Below, one piece after another: positions 47,713 through 56,586 of a DNA stretch of 64,000 nt; position 1 is the first letter of the stretch; each line of letters opens with the position of its first letter. The notes beneath the pieces are model-generated. The model saw nothing but the letters and a program-made list of their open reading frames with translations, did not search any database and was not told where the DNA came from. Location of the stretch: positions 1 to 64,000 of the forward strand of contig NZ_JAGPXE010000007.1 of assembly GCF_018070075.1 (NCBI RefSeq), in the 5' to 3' direction. Position numbers and translations under genes: made by a program. This DNA is from Saccharopolyspora endophytica (lineage in GTDB: Bacteria > Actinomycetota > Actinomycetes > Mycobacteriales > Pseudonocardiaceae).

Positions 47713-48519
47713 TCACCGCCGCAGCGCTCGGGCGATGATCCGACCGGCGAACAGGTAGATCAGCGCAGCCAGTCCGTAGTTGAGCACCAGGCCGATCGTC
47801 GCGTCACCCGGGGTGAACACGTCGCCGAGGCCGAGCACGAAGAACTTCGCGGTGCCGTAGGTGAAGGCGACGAAGTCGTTGTCCTGGTTCGCGCCGGTCA
47901 CCGAGAAGATGATGTGCAGCACGAACACCAGCGCGATCAGCGCGCTGAGCACCTGGACCGTGCGGCCGATGGCGTCCGCGCTGGGCCCGCGGAACCCGTC
48001 CCGGTCGCGCCGGTCGTAGTCGCGATCGCGGTCCCGCTCGCGGCGGTCGTAGTCGTCGCGGTACCGGTCGCGCTCAGGCTCGCGGTAGTCGTACCTGTCG
48101 TCGTAGCGGTCGTCCCGGTAGCCGTAGGGGTCGGCGTACGGGTCGTCCCGGTAGCCGTCGACTCGCTGGTCGATGCGGGTCTCGGGGTACGGGTTGTTCA
48201 CCGGCGGCTGGTAGCCGGGCACTCCGCCCGCCGGCGGCTGCTGGGGCGGCATCGGCTGCTGGGGCGGCATGGGCTGCCCGCCCATCGGCGGCTGAGCCGG
48301 CGGACCGGGCTGGTACCCCGGAGGCACCTGCTGCGGAGGTCCGGGCGGCATCTGCCCCGGCGGAACCTGCTGCGGCCTCGGCTGACCGCCCGGCGGTGGT
48401 CCCGGCGGGCCGGGAGGCGGTCCGGGCTGCTGAGGGCCGCCTTGCGGCGGTCCCGGCTGCTGCGGTCCCTGCTGCCCCGGTCCCGGCCGTCCGGCCCGGG
48501 GGTCTCGCTCGTAGGCCAT
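47713..48519 (-). CDS. Proline-rich, Arg/Asp-repeat membrane protein
   Basis: 268 residues. Residues 1-105 are Pro/Gly/Gln-rich, 105-180 are dominated by YRDD/RDRD-type charged repeats, and the C-terminal ~85 residues hold two or three hydrophobic segments (VLSALIALVFVLHIIFSV). The C-terminal part resembles small YGGT-like or uncharacterised actinobacterial membrane domains; I assign no function. GACAAT eight bases before ATG suggests a leaderless mRNA. It lies next to the tRNA gene on the same strand. Confidence 0.75.
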   Translation of the reverse strand: MAYERDPRAGRPGPGQQGPQQPGPPQGGPQQPGPPPGPPGPPPGGQPRPQQVPPGQMPPGPPQQVPPGYQPGPPAQPPMGGQPMPPQQPMPPQQPPAGGVPGYQPPVNNPYPETRIDQRVDGYRDDPYADPYGYRDDRYDDRYDYREPERDRYRDDYDRRERDRDRDYDRRDRDGFRGPSADAIGRTVQVLSALIALVFVLHIIFSVTGANQDNDFVAFTYGTAKFFVLGLGDVFTPGDATIGLVLNYGLAALIYLFAGRIIARALRR

Positions 48520-48763
48520 GAGGGCGCATTGTCGCTGTTGACCCGGCCGGGGCGAAACCCCCGCGGGGTAATCGCCACCCCACCGCGTCCTGATCGAGCG
48601 TCGAGCGCAGCCGGGCGTTCACCGAACCGAAACCGGAACGCCACCGCGTCCAGCACGAAAAGCCTTCACCAACAAGCCGAACCGCGAAGATCACCCGAAC
48701 GAGGTGCCCGAAATGCGCGGATGAAGGAGGTGCGAGCGGAGATGACCCGTTAGATTGGAAAAG

Positions 48764-48837
48764 TGCCCCCGGTCGGGTTCGAACCGACACTCTGACGATT
48801 TTAAGTCGTCTGCCTCTGCCAATTGGGCTACGGGGGC
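48764..48837 (-). tRNA. tRNA with UAA anticodon (Leu by anticodon), short variable loop
   Basis: Folds as a canonical 74-nt cloverleaf: acceptor stem GCCCCCG/CGGGGGC, a 3-bp D stem (GCC/GGC), anticodon stem GACGA/TCGTC with loop CTTAAAA (anticodon TAA at 48801-48803), a 5-nt variable loop AGAGT, T arm GTCGG-TTCGAAC-CCGAC and discriminator A73. CCA is not encoded. The anticodon would read UUA (leucine), but leucine tRNAs are normally class II with a long variable arm, so identity by anticodon is provisional. Confidence 0.9.
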
Positions 48838-48936
48838 CAGCCTTGATACCGGCACGTGTGCCGGTTCGCCACTACGACGCGGCGAGACCGCCTAAGGTTC
48901 CCGCGCGCGGGCAGATTCCACACCCTCGTGATCTGG

Positions 48937-50070
48937 TCACCAGCTGCCCCATTCACCCACCGCCGCCGACTCCGCCAGCTCGTCGAACCGCGAGCGGACC
49001 CAGTCGTGCACCGCCCCCGAGACGTCCTTGCTGTCGGCGCGCTGCTCGAACCAACGCCAGTCGCAGTTGACGTTGACCTCCAGGAAAACCCACTCGTCAC
49101 CCACCCGCAGCAGGTCGAAGCCCGCCACGTCCAGCTGCCAGCGCTCGCACAGGCGCAGCAGCCGTTCGGCCAGGTCGCCCGGCACGTCCACGGGCTCCAC
49201 CACGACCGATTCGGGGTCGACCCACAGCTGAGCCGGGTCGAGCTTGTTCACCCGGAAGGCGATCGCGCGCTCCCCCACCACGAACACCCGCAGCTCCTCG
49301 TCGGCGTCGAGGTACTGCTGGACGAGCACGGGAGCCGGCTCCCGCGCGTCACCACCGGTGCGGCGGATGTCCAACGGCTGCGGGAAGAGCCCGCGCAGCG
49401 CTCCCGGTTCGGGTTCGAGCATGTGGTGACCTGCGGTTTTGACGATGCACTGCGCGCCACCGGGGCGGCTGCGCCCGGGCATCGTGGTCACGGAGGTGCG
49501 CGGCACGCGCAGGCCGACCGACGCCGCGCCCTGAAGCTGCGTCAGCCGGTCGAGCACTCCTCCGGACGGCCCCGTGTTCACCTGGTCCCAATCGTCCCTC
49601 GTGGTCAGCCAGTTGCCGACCGCGTGCCACTGCTCACGAACATAGGCCCCGTAGACCGTTGCGGGATCAACGGGTACGGCGGTCATGTCGAAGTGTCGCC
49701 GCCAGATCAGTACCGGGCGCAAGAGCCAGCGGTGGAATTCGATCAGAGGAGTATCGGCGTGCACCGTCAGTGGCAGGTCCAGGCAGCGGTCCGCGTCGAT
49801 GCGCACCATGCGGACGTCGTGCTCGGCCAGCGCGAGGGAGAGCTCGTTCATCTCCATGTCGGTGGCGCGGGAGAGCACGAGCACGCAGGGCACCGGGTCG
49901 CCGGGCTCCTCCTCGACGAGGCCCGCCTGGTACATGCGTTCCTGGAAGTCCAGCGGAGTGCCGGGCGCGCGGACGAAGTAGTCCTGTCCTTGCAGCAGCA
50001 CCGGCGTCGGGCGGAGCTCCGGCTCGGCCCGTTCCCCCTGGTCAGCGGGCCGGTCATCGGCCGCGCTCAT
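48937..50070 (-). CDS. ATP-grasp ligase (RiPP-maturase-like)
   Basis: 377 residues. An N-terminal domain with VLVLSRATDMEMNELSLAL and a Trp/Arg-rich WLLRPVLIWRR segment resembles the pre-ATP-grasp region of MvdD/graspetide-type and related actinobacterial peptide maturases. The ATP-grasp domain (about 175-345) has CIVKTAGHH for ATP and FLEVNVNCDW as the metal-binding Glu/Asn strand. It starts 2 bp after the stop codon of a 42-residue peptide gene, so the pair is coupled. A peptide or amino-acid ligase role is inferred; the substrate is unknown. Confidence 0.82.
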   Translation of the reverse strand: MSAADDRPADQGERAEPELRPTPVLLQGQDYFVRAPGTPLDFQERMYQAGLVEEEPGDPVPCVLVLSRATDMEMNELSLALAEHDVRMVRIDADRCLDLPLTVHADTPLIEFHRWLLRPVLIWRRHFDMTAVPVDPATVYGAYVREQWHAVGNWLTTRDDWDQVNTGPSGGVLDRLTQLQGAASVGLRVPRTSVTTMPGRSRPGGAQCIVKTAGHHMLEPEPGALRGLFPQPLDIRRTGGDAREPAPVLVQQYLDADEELRVFVVGERAIAFRVNKLDPAQLWVDPESVVVEPVDVPGDLAERLLRLCERWQLDVAGFDLLRVGDEWVFLEVNVNCDWRWFEQRADSKDVSGAVHDWVRSRFDELAESAAVGEWGSW

Positions 50071-50072
50071 GA

Positions 50073-50201
50073 TCAGTCGTCCTTCTTCCGGAACACCTTC
50101 GACGCTTCGGCGTAGTCCGCTTCGAAATCCGCGATCGGGCCGTCCTGCGCTTCCCCACTGCGCAAGATCGCCGCCAGTTCTTTCAGCGTCAAGGGATTCA
50201 C
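50073..50201 (-). CDS. 42-residue peptide, candidate ATP-grasp substrate
   Basis: Reads MNPLTLKELAAILRSGEAQD for its first 20 residues, then a stretch rich in Asp, Glu, Lys and Ser ending FRKKDD. GTG 50201 has GGGGGA ~5 bases upstream; an in-frame ATG eight codons earlier is possible. The N-terminal half looks like a helical leader, and the C-terminal half has alternating acidic and Ser/Lys residues, as expected for a side-chain-crosslinked graspetide core. No known precursor motif was recognised. Coupled to the ATP-grasp gene by a 2-bp gap. Confidence 0.68.
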   Translation of the reverse strand: MNPLTLKELAAILRSGEAQDGPIADFEADYAEASKVFRKKDD

Positions 50202-50326
50202 CCCTTCCCCCGTGTGACGCATCCTTTCAGGTGAAGACCCGAAGTGAGTCTTCGTTTTCCCGCTACTGATTGTCAAGGATAGCGGGGTCCTTGTCCACCG
50301 CTTGGACGAGGATCTTGGAAACATGG

Positions 50327-50356
50327 AGGCCGCGCGTCATCGTCGACGCGCGGCCT
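50327..50356 (-). terminator. Terminator of ndh
   Basis: 12-bp perfect stem (50327-50338 / 50345-50356), between the ndh stop and the peptide gene; it separates the two transcripts. Confidence 0.88.
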
Positions 50357-50381
50357 GAGTGTCATTCGGCTCGGTGTGGCG

Positions 50382-51704
50382 TCAGCTCGCGGCGGCCCGC
50401 TCGAAGGCAGCCCGCGGGTTCTCGATCTGACCCATGGACACGGCTTCCCGCTTGAACAGGAAGGCCAACGTCCAGTCGATGACGATCCGCATCTTCCGGT
50501 TGAACGTGGGCATCCGGCTCACGTGGTAGCTGCGGTGCATGAACCAGGCGACGAAGCCCTTGGCCTTGAAGCCGTAGACGTCCGCGACACCCTTGTACAG
50601 ACCCAGACCGGCGACCGATCCGGCGTACGCGTGGCGGTACTCCTTGGTCGGCTTGCCGCGCAGGGTAGCCAGCACGTTCTTGGCGAGCTGGTCGGCCTGG
50701 CGGACCGCGTGCTGCGCGGACGGGGCGCAGGTCGCGGCCGGGTCCTCGTCGGTCTTGGACAGGTCCGGCACCGCGGCGACGTCACCGGCGGCCCAGACCC
50801 CGGGCAGACCCTCGACCTGCATGTGCGCCGAGGCCTTGACGCGGCCTCGCTCGTCCAGCGGCAGGTCGCTGTTCTTGACCACCGGGTTGGCCTTCACACC
50901 CGCGTTCCACACCAGCGTGTCGGTGTCGAACTCCGTGCCGTCGGACAGGACCGCGTGACCACCCTCGACAGACTTCAGGAAGGTGTTCAGGTAGACCTTG
51001 ATGCCCCGCTCTTCGAGGGCCTTGACCACGTAGACGCCCATCTTCTCGCTGACCTCGGGCATCACTCGGCCGGCGGCTTCGACGAGCACCCAGGACATGT
51101 CGTCCGGGCTCACGTTCTGGTAGTCACGGCTCGCGTAGCGGGCCATGTCCTCCAGCTCGGCCAGCGCCTCGACGCCCGCGAACCCGCCACCGACGAAGGT
51201 GAAGGTGAGCAGCCGCTTGCGCAGCTCCTGGTCGTCGGTGTTGGCCGCGGCGTCCATCTTGGCCAGCACGTGGTTGCGCAGGTACGTCGCTTCGCCCACG
51301 GTCTTGAGCCCGATGCCTTCCTCGGCGAGGCCGGGGATCGGCAGCAGCCGGGAAACCGAGCCCAGCGCCACGACGAGCACGTCGTAGGCGAGCGTCTCGG
51401 TTCCGCTCTGCGGGTTCTCGATCGTGACGAGCTTGTCGTCGTGCTTGATCTCGGTGACAGATGCGGTGATCACATGGCACCGCTTCAACACTCGTCGCAG
51501 TGGCGCTACCACGTGGCGGGGTTCAACCGAACCCGCGGCCGCTTCCGGTAGGAAGGGCTGGTAGGTCATGTGCGGCTGAGGATCGACGACCGTCACGGAT
51601 GCCTCACGACGCCCCAGCTTCTTCTGCAGCTGAAGTGCCGTGTACATGCCGACGTAACCGCCGCCGAGGATGAGAATCCGCGTGGGATCGGATTTACCAG
51701 CCAT
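50382..51704 (-). CDS. ndh: Type II NADH dehydrogenase
   Basis: Non-proton-pumping, membrane-associated NADH:menaquinone oxidoreductase, 440 residues from ATG 51704. The N-terminal FAD motif is ILILGGGYVGMYTA, the NADH motif FTFVGGGFAGVEALAE is at about 160-175, and the second FAD motif is GVWAAGDVAAVPD. A C-terminal amphipathic/hydrophobic part (YHVSRMPTFNRKMRIVIDWTLAFLF) would bind the membrane. It closely resembles mycobacterial Ndh. ndh stands alone, flanked by a terminator and a ~310-bp upstream region. Confidence 0.95.
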   Translation of the reverse strand: MAGKSDPTRILILGGGYVGMYTALQLQKKLGRREASVTVVDPQPHMTYQPFLPEAAAGSVEPRHVVAPLRRVLKRCHVITASVTEIKHDDKLVTIENPQSGTETLAYDVLVVALGSVSRLLPIPGLAEEGIGLKTVGEATYLRNHVLAKMDAAANTDDQELRKRLLTFTFVGGGFAGVEALAELEDMARYASRDYQNVSPDDMSWVLVEAAGRVMPEVSEKMGVYVVKALEERGIKVYLNTFLKSVEGGHAVLSDGTEFDTDTLVWNAGVKANPVVKNSDLPLDERGRVKASAHMQVEGLPGVWAAGDVAAVPDLSKTDEDPAATCAPSAQHAVRQADQLAKNVLATLRGKPTKEYRHAYAGSVAGLGLYKGVADVYGFKAKGFVAWFMHRSYHVSRMPTFNRKMRIVIDWTLAFLFKREAVSMGQIENPRAAFERAAAS

Positions 51705-52017
51705 GACTTTATGGTCGCACCACATACCGTGACCGCGCTGCAGCTACCCCCCTTAATGTGACGCCAGTCGCGAGTGGCATCGATCACGATCAACGCGCGG
51801 TAGGCGACCATACGCGCTGCGTACGCGCTCTGTAACGAACAAGCGCGGAGGGCGACATCGACCAGACGTCGCCTCTGGTGTCAGGGGGTCTGGTTGCGCT
51901 CACCCTACCGAATCTCCGGCGAGAGGCGCCAAGCCCGCACCATTTCTTGATCAAGTTGACCTCGACCTGCGTCGACGCGTCACAAAGCGGCAACACCCCG
52001 GAAATCCTGCGTGTCGA
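51705..52017. other. 313-bp intergenic region upstream of ndh
   Basis: No ORF with a plausible start was seen. It contains the ndh promoter, presumably close to the gene, and several small palindromic words (GATCACGATC, CTTGATCAAG). A redox-responsive repressor site would be expected but none stands out. Confidence 0.5.
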
Positions 52018-52587
52018 TCAGGCTTCCCGGGCGATCCGCTCCAGCCGGTCGCGGTGATCGCGCCACTGCTGCCGGTCGTCGGTGGTCATGTTGTCGTTGC
52101 CCCGTCCGCGGCCGACGGCCCCGTCGATGAGTTCCCGGACGATGTCGAGATGGCCCGCGTGCCTGCCGGTCTCCTGGATCATGTGCACGAGGATCCGGTG
52201 CAGCGTGACGTCGCCGCTCGACCACCAGGGCACCGTTCCCCGCGAGTCGAGGTCCAGGGCCTCGATCGTGGTGTCCGCGTGCGCGCAGGCGCGGTGGTAC
52301 AGGTCGAGCACCCACGCGCTCGACTCGTCCGCGGCGGCCCACAGGTCGGCGTTGAACTCGGCGCCCGGCTCCATCCACGGCGTCGGGACCCCCGACGGGC
52401 GCCCGAAGACGTCCCCGAAGTAGCCCAGCTCCATCGTCGCCAGGTGCTTGACCACGCCCAGCACGTTGGTCCCGGTCGGCGTCATCGGCCGCCGCAGGTC
52501 GTACTCGGAAAGTCCCTCCACCTTCCACAGCACGGCCTCCCGGCCTTCTCGCACGTAGTGCTGCAAAGCCGCCTTCTCATCGGTCAT
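52018..52587 (-). CDS. DinB-family (DUF664) protein, putative mycothiol-dependent transferase
   Basis: 189 residues from ATG 52587. The four-helix DinB/YfiT fold shows the metal-ligand histidines in VVKHLATME and HMIQETGRHAGHLD. The DUF664 branch includes mycothiol S-transferases, which fits the mca gene in the same window. The substrate is unknown. It lies upstream of and convergent with nothing nearby; the AraC-type gene sits 56 bp upstream on the same strand. Confidence 0.9.
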   Translation of the reverse strand: MTDEKAALQHYVREGREAVLWKVEGLSEYDLRRPMTPTGTNVLGVVKHLATMELGYFGDVFGRPSGVPTPWMEPGAEFNADLWAAADESSAWVLDLYHRACAHADTTIEALDLDSRGTVPWWSSGDVTLHRILVHMIQETGRHAGHLDIVRELIDGAVGRGRGNDNMTTDDRQQWRDHRDRLERIAREA

Positions 52588-52643
52588 GGCGCCAAAACTC
52601 CCACACCCCACCGACGTTCACCGGCCGTCCGAACCCGCAGGGC

Positions 52644-53444
52644 TCACCCCGCGGTGCCGGGGTCTCGGCGGTAGGTGGCCGGGGAGGTGCCGACGACCTG
52701 GGTGAAGGCGCGGGTCAGGTGGGCCTGGTCGCTGAAGCCGAGCTCGGCGGCGAGTTCGGACCAGTCGACCGGCTCGCCGGAGTGAGCTGCCGCAGTGGCG
52801 TCGAGGATGCGGGAGCGCTGGATGACCCACTTCGGGCCGATGCCGACGTGATCGGCGAAGAGCCGCTGGAGGCTGCGCAGGCTGAGCCCGGCGAGCTGGG
52901 CGAGCTGTTCGGCGCGCACGATGTCGGGCCGCCGTTGGGCCTCGTTGACCAGATCGGTCGCTTCGCGGCCGGTGGGATCGGGTTCGGGTTCGCAGGCCAG
53001 CAGGTAGGCGTCGAGGACCGGGACGATCTCGGCGGTTTCGCTGGTGGCCAGGATCTGCTCGGCCGCGGCGCGGTCGTCGTGGCCGAGGACGTCCTCGGCG
53101 GTCCGGACGGTTCCCGAGATCGCTCCGACGCTGCCCTTCAGCAGCGCCCGGAACCCGCCGGGGTGGAAAGCCGCGCCGAGCACGTGCCCGGCACCGGTCA
53201 GGGTCCGGAAGAACGGTTCGCGGGAGACCCCGTGAACGAAGAGCCTGCCGTCCTCCGCCGCGACGTGGACCCGCGGCTGCGGCACCACCTGCTGCCGGTG
53301 CGGATCGGTGACGTTCCAGCGGACGAGCCAGTGGTAGTCGACGAACTCGGCCAGCGCAGCATCCGGTTCGAGGCGTTCCACCTCGAACGCCCGCTCCCCC
53401 GCCTTCGGGCGCACGATCGCCTCGGGCCGCCCGGCTTTCGACAT
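52644..53444 (-). CDS. AraC-family transcriptional regulator
   Basis: 266 residues. An N-terminal DUF6597-like ligand domain (about 15-110, with FVDYHWLVRWNV and AAFHPGGFRALL) precedes a C-terminal AraC helix-turn-helix pair (about 165-260, with LAQLAGLSLRSLQRLFADHV and LGFSDQAHLTRAFTQVVGTS). Divergent from the DUF3224 gene across 65 bp, so it probably controls that gene. Signal unknown. Confidence 0.93.
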   Translation of the reverse strand: MSKAGRPEAIVRPKAGERAFEVERLEPDAALAEFVDYHWLVRWNVTDPHRQQVVPQPRVHVAAEDGRLFVHGVSREPFFRTLTGAGHVLGAAFHPGGFRALLKGSVGAISGTVRTAEDVLGHDDRAAAEQILATSETAEIVPVLDAYLLACEPEPDPTGREATDLVNEAQRRPDIVRAEQLAQLAGLSLRSLQRLFADHVGIGPKWVIQRSRILDATAAAHSGEPVDWSELAAELGFSDQAHLTRAFTQVVGTSPATYRRDPGTAG

Positions 53445-53509
53445 GGGCTCAGCGTAAGCCGTCGCGTTTGTTCAAGACCGGCGAAACGACCCGACCTAGC
53501 GTCGAGGGC

Positions 53510-53950
53510 ATGACCTACCAGCACAAAGCCGCCGCTCGCTTCACCGTCACCGCGTGGTCGGAACACCTCGTCGTCGACATCGACGGCGAAGGGACGAAGG
53601 CCGGCGACGCCTACTACCCGAACCGGGGCATCACCCGCGCCGAGGTCCAGTACACCTACACCGGGGAGATCGAGGGAACGAGCACCCTGACGTACCTGAT
53701 CGCCTACAAGGCCGACGCGGCACCGATCCTCTGCTTCGAGCGGTTCGAAGGCTCCATCGCAGGTCACGAAGGCACCTGCGTCTTCCAGCACACCGGCACC
53801 CAGGACAAGACCTCGGTCTCCGCGCACCTCCAGGTCGTCCCGGGCATGGGCACCGGCGGCCTCGAAACCCTCCGAGGCGAAGCCGACGTCGCCATCGCAG
53901 GCCACACCGACAACGGCTACGAACTCACCCTCACGTACTCCGTGGGCTGA
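53510..53950 (+). CDS. DUF3224 domain protein
   Basis: 146 residues of a beta-barrel-like DUF3224 domain (AllH/AOC-like fold inferred), with FEGSIAGHEGTCVFQHTG and GGLETLRGEADV. The family occurs as single cytoplasmic proteins in streptomycetes and relatives, and its function is not known. The divergent AraC regulator and its short shared promoter region suggest inducible expression. Confidence 0.88.
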   Translation: MTYQHKAAARFTVTAWSEHLVVDIDGEGTKAGDAYYPNRGITRAEVQYTYTGEIEGTSTLTYLIAYKADAAPILCFERFEGSIAGHEGTCVFQHTGTQDKTSVSAHLQVVPGMGTGGLETLRGEADVAIAGHTDNGYELTLTYSVG

Positions 53951-53983
53951 GGTTTGACCCGAACCGTCCAGAAGCACAAAAAG

Positions 53984-54014
53984 ACCCGGCCCCTCGCAAG
54001 CGAGAGAACCGGGT
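53984..54014. terminator. Terminator between the DUF3224 gene and the glycosylase gene
   Basis: Imperfect hairpin: ACCCGG/CCGGGT outer stem with an inner TCGC/GCGA stem, between convergent genes, after an AAAAAG stretch. Confidence 0.65.
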
Positions 54015-54089
54015 TGAGCATGGCTGTGGTGCGAGCGAGGACTGAGCGAAGCCGGTCTGGCCGACGAGGTCGCGACGGCATCGTTTCTC

Positions 54090-54857
54090 TCATTCGAGCT
54101 CTGCCAGGTGCTTCGCTCGTTGGAAGACCTCTCGGAGCATCGCCGGCGTCAGTCTTCCTGTGAAGGTGTTCTGCTGGCTGACGTGGTAGCAGCCGAGGAG
54201 GTGGAGCGGGGGTCCTCCGTCGGTGGCGGGGAGTTCGGCGTGGGCGAGGTGGCCGAACTTGGGTCTGGGGCGGGGGACCTGCCAGACGGCGTCGGCGAGG
54301 ACCGGTAGGAGGGATTGCCAGCCGAAGCCTCCGAGGACCACGACGACTCGGAGGGTCGGGCGCAGCAGGTCCAGCTCGCGGACCAGCCAGGGGCGGCAGG
54401 TGTCGCGTTCGGCCGGGGTGGGTTTGTTGGCCGGTGGGGCGCAGTGGACCGGGGCCGTGATGCGGGTGTGGTGCAGCCGCAGGCCGTCGTGCAGCGAGAC
54501 CGACTCCGGCTGGGAGGCCAGGCCGACGTCGTGGAGCGCTTGGAAGAGGACGTCGCCGGAGCGGTCGCCGGTGAACATCCGGCCGGTGCGGTTGCCGCCG
54601 TGGGCGGCGGGGGCGAGACCGACGATCGCGATCTCCGCGTCGGGCGGGCCGAAACCGGGAACCGGGCGGCCCCAGTAGTCCTCGTCGCGGAAGGCGGCGC
54701 GCTTGACGCGGGCGACCTCCTCGCGCCAGTCGACCAGGCGGGGGCAGGCCGTGCAGCGGCCGACCAGTTCGTCCAGCTCCGCCAGGTCGCCCGCGCCAGG
54801 GGCCGCGTCGGCGGGTTCTCCGGCCGGGTCGGTGATCAACTCCGAGGGGTTCTCCAC
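54090..54857 (-). CDS. Uracil-DNA glycosylase (type 5, UdgB-like)
   Basis: 255 residues from GTG 54857. Four cysteine-type iron-sulfur ligation is suggested by CTACPRL and later cysteines (APVHCAP, GCYH). The substrate-pocket motif [20 protein letters not shown] and the C-terminal [19 protein letters not shown] match the family 5 enzymes, which lack the catalytic Asp of UNG and excise uracil, hypoxanthine and related bases. It acts in base-excision repair. It overlaps no neighbour and is divergent from the peptidase gene by 49 bp. Confidence 0.93.
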   Translation of the reverse strand: MENPSELITDPAGEPADAAPGAGDLAELDELVGRCTACPRLVDWREEVARVKRAAFRDEDYWGRPVPGFGPPDAEIAIVGLAPAAHGGNRTGRMFTGDRSGDVLFQALHDVGLASQPESVSLHDGLRLHHTRITAPVHCAPPANKPTPAERDTCRPWLVRELDLLRPTLRVVVVLGGFGWQSLLPVLADAVWQVPRPRPKFGHLAHAELPATDGGPPLHLLGCYHVSQQNTFTGRLTPAMLREVFQRAKHLAELE

Positions 54858-54906
54858 CCCGCAAAACTGACAGAAAACGCCTCTCGTGGCACGTAATGTG
54901 GGCGGC

Positions 54907-56373
54907 ATGGCAGACGAGAAGGCCGACGAGGCGACGCAGCAGGACACCACCCCCGCCGAGCCGGTGGACGATCTGGTCAGCACGCACCACGCGATCACCG
55001 TGGACGGCACCGAGCTGTCCTACACCGCGACCACGGGACGCGTCGTGCTGCGCGACGAGGTCTACACCGACGGCAAGTTCGACGGGCACAAGGCCAAGGC
55101 CGAGGTCTTCCTGACCTCCTACGTCCTCGACGCCGCTCCGGACAGCAACCGCCCGGTGACCTTCGCCTTCAACGGCGGCCCGGGTTCGGCGAGCGTGTGG
55201 CTGCACCTCGGCGTGCTGGGCCCGCGCCGCGTCCTGTCCGGCGATGCCGGGGACCTCGCCCCGCCGCCCTACGGGCTCGCCGACAACCCCGAGACGCTGC
55301 TCAAGCACAGCGACCTGGTGTTCATCGACCCCGTCTCCACCGGCTACTCGCGGGCGATCGAAGGCGGGAAGCCCGGTGACTTCCACGGTTTCCAGGGCGA
55401 CGTCGAGTCGATCGCCGAGGTCATCCGGCTGTGGACGACCCGCAACAGCCGGTGGATGTCGCCGAAGTACCTCGCAGGCGAGTCCTACGGGACGCTGCGC
55501 GCGGCGGCGCTGGCCGACCACCTCCAGTCGCGGCACGGGCTGTACCCGAACGGGCTGCTGCTGATCTCGTCCGTGCTGGACATGGGCACGATCCGGTTCA
55601 CCGAGGGCAACGACCTGCCGTACTCGCTGTACCTGCCGACCTACGCGGCCATCGCCCACCACCACGGCAAGCACGGCGACCGCCCGCTGCGCGACGTCCT
55701 CGACGAGGCCGAGAAGTTCGCCGCCGGGGACTACGCGTGGGCGCTGGCGCGAGGCGCTCGGCTGACCGCCGAGGAGCGGGCCGACGTGGTGCGCAAGGTC
55801 GCCGAGCTGTCGGGCCTGTCCGAGGACTACGTGGACCGCGTCAACCTGCGCATCGAGCACGTCCGGTTCTTCACCGAGCTGCTGCGCGACGAGCGCAAGA
55901 CCGTCGGCCGGATGGACGGGCGGTTCACCGGCTGGGAGCCCGACGCCGCGGTGGAGCGCTTCACCGACGACCCGAGCATCTCCGGCATCCGCGGCGCCTA
56001 CTCGGCGGCCATCAACCACTACCTGCGCGAAGAGCTCGACTACCGCAGCGACCTGCCCTACGAGACCCTGACCGGCCGGGTGCAGCCCTGGTCGTACAAG
56101 GAGTTCGAGGGCGCGGCGGTGTCCGTCGTGGACCGGCTCGGTGCGGCGATGCAGGCCAACCCGCACCTGCGGGTGCACGTGGGCTGCGGCTACACCGACG
56201 GCGCCACGCCGTACTTCGCCGCCGAGCACGTCCTGGCGCGGTTGCCCGTCCCGGAGGAGCTGCGGGAGAACATCGACGTCCGCTACTACCCGGCGGGTCA
56301 CATGATGTACGTCCACGAGCCGTCCCGGATCCAGCAGTCCGACGACCTCGCCACCTTCATCACCCGCTCCTAG
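54907..56373 (+). CDS. S10-family serine carboxypeptidase-like protein
   Basis: 488 residues. An alpha/beta hydrolase of peptidase family S10: [15 protein letters not shown] oxyanion region, [13 protein letters not shown] with the nucleophile Ser, and the C-terminal [10 protein letters not shown] and [10 protein letters not shown] (Asp and His). It has no signal peptide, so it is probably cytoplasmic, unlike secreted eukaryotic S10 enzymes. TAATGT at 54894-54899 is seven bases before ATG 54907, which strongly suggests a leaderless mRNA. Confidence 0.93.
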   Translation: MADEKADEATQQDTTPAEPVDDLVSTHHAITVDGTELSYTATTGRVVLRDEVYTDGKFDGHKAKAEVFLTSYVLDAAPDSNRPVTFAFNGGPGSASVWLHLGVLGPRRVLSGDAGDLAPPPYGLADNPETLLKHSDLVFIDPVSTGYSRAIEGGKPGDFHGFQGDVESIAEVIRLWTTRNSRWMSPKYLAGESYGTLRAAALADHLQSRHGLYPNGLLLISSVLDMGTIRFTEGNDLPYSLYLPTYAAIAHHHGKHGDRPLRDVLDEAEKFAAGDYAWALARGARLTAEERADVVRKVAELSGLSEDYVDRVNLRIEHVRFFTELLRDERKTVGRMDGRFTGWEPDAAVERFTDDPSISGIRGAYSAAINHYLREELDYRSDLPYETLTGRVQPWSYKEFEGAAVSVVDRLGAAMQANPHLRVHVGCGYTDGATPYFAAEHVLARLPVPEELRENIDVRYYPAGHMMYVHEPSRIQQSDDLATFITRS

Positions 56374-56430
56374 CGGAAACCCCGGCCGGGCGTGTCTGCG
56401 CAGCTCAGGAGCACGCTCGGCTCGGGGGAT

Positions 56431-56490
56431 TCGAATTTCGCGCGAAATTCGAGCCCGAACTTTCGCACTCGAATTTCGCGCGAAATTCGA
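56431..56490. repeat. Paired 22-bp palindrome element, locus B
   Basis: Two exact copies (56431-56452, 56469-56490) of the palindrome at 15762, again 38 bp apart start to start. The 16-bp spacer here is nearly the reverse complement of the one at locus A, so the whole unit lies in the opposite orientation. Confidence 0.9.
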
Positions 56491-56552
56491 ATCGCCTGCC
56501 CCGCGACCGCCGGATTCTCGAAATTTCGGTGCGCCACGGCGGTTGCTTGCGA

Positions 56553-56580
56553 TTGACACCGCGCGGCGGTGGGCGACACT
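56553..56580 (+). promoter_or_regulatory. Promoter of the SepF-like microprotein gene
   Basis: TTGACA (56553-56558), a 16-bp spacer and GACACT (56575-56580). The transcription start would fall at or next to GTG 56587, giving a leaderless message. Confidence 0.7.
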
Positions 56581-56586
56581 GAGCAC

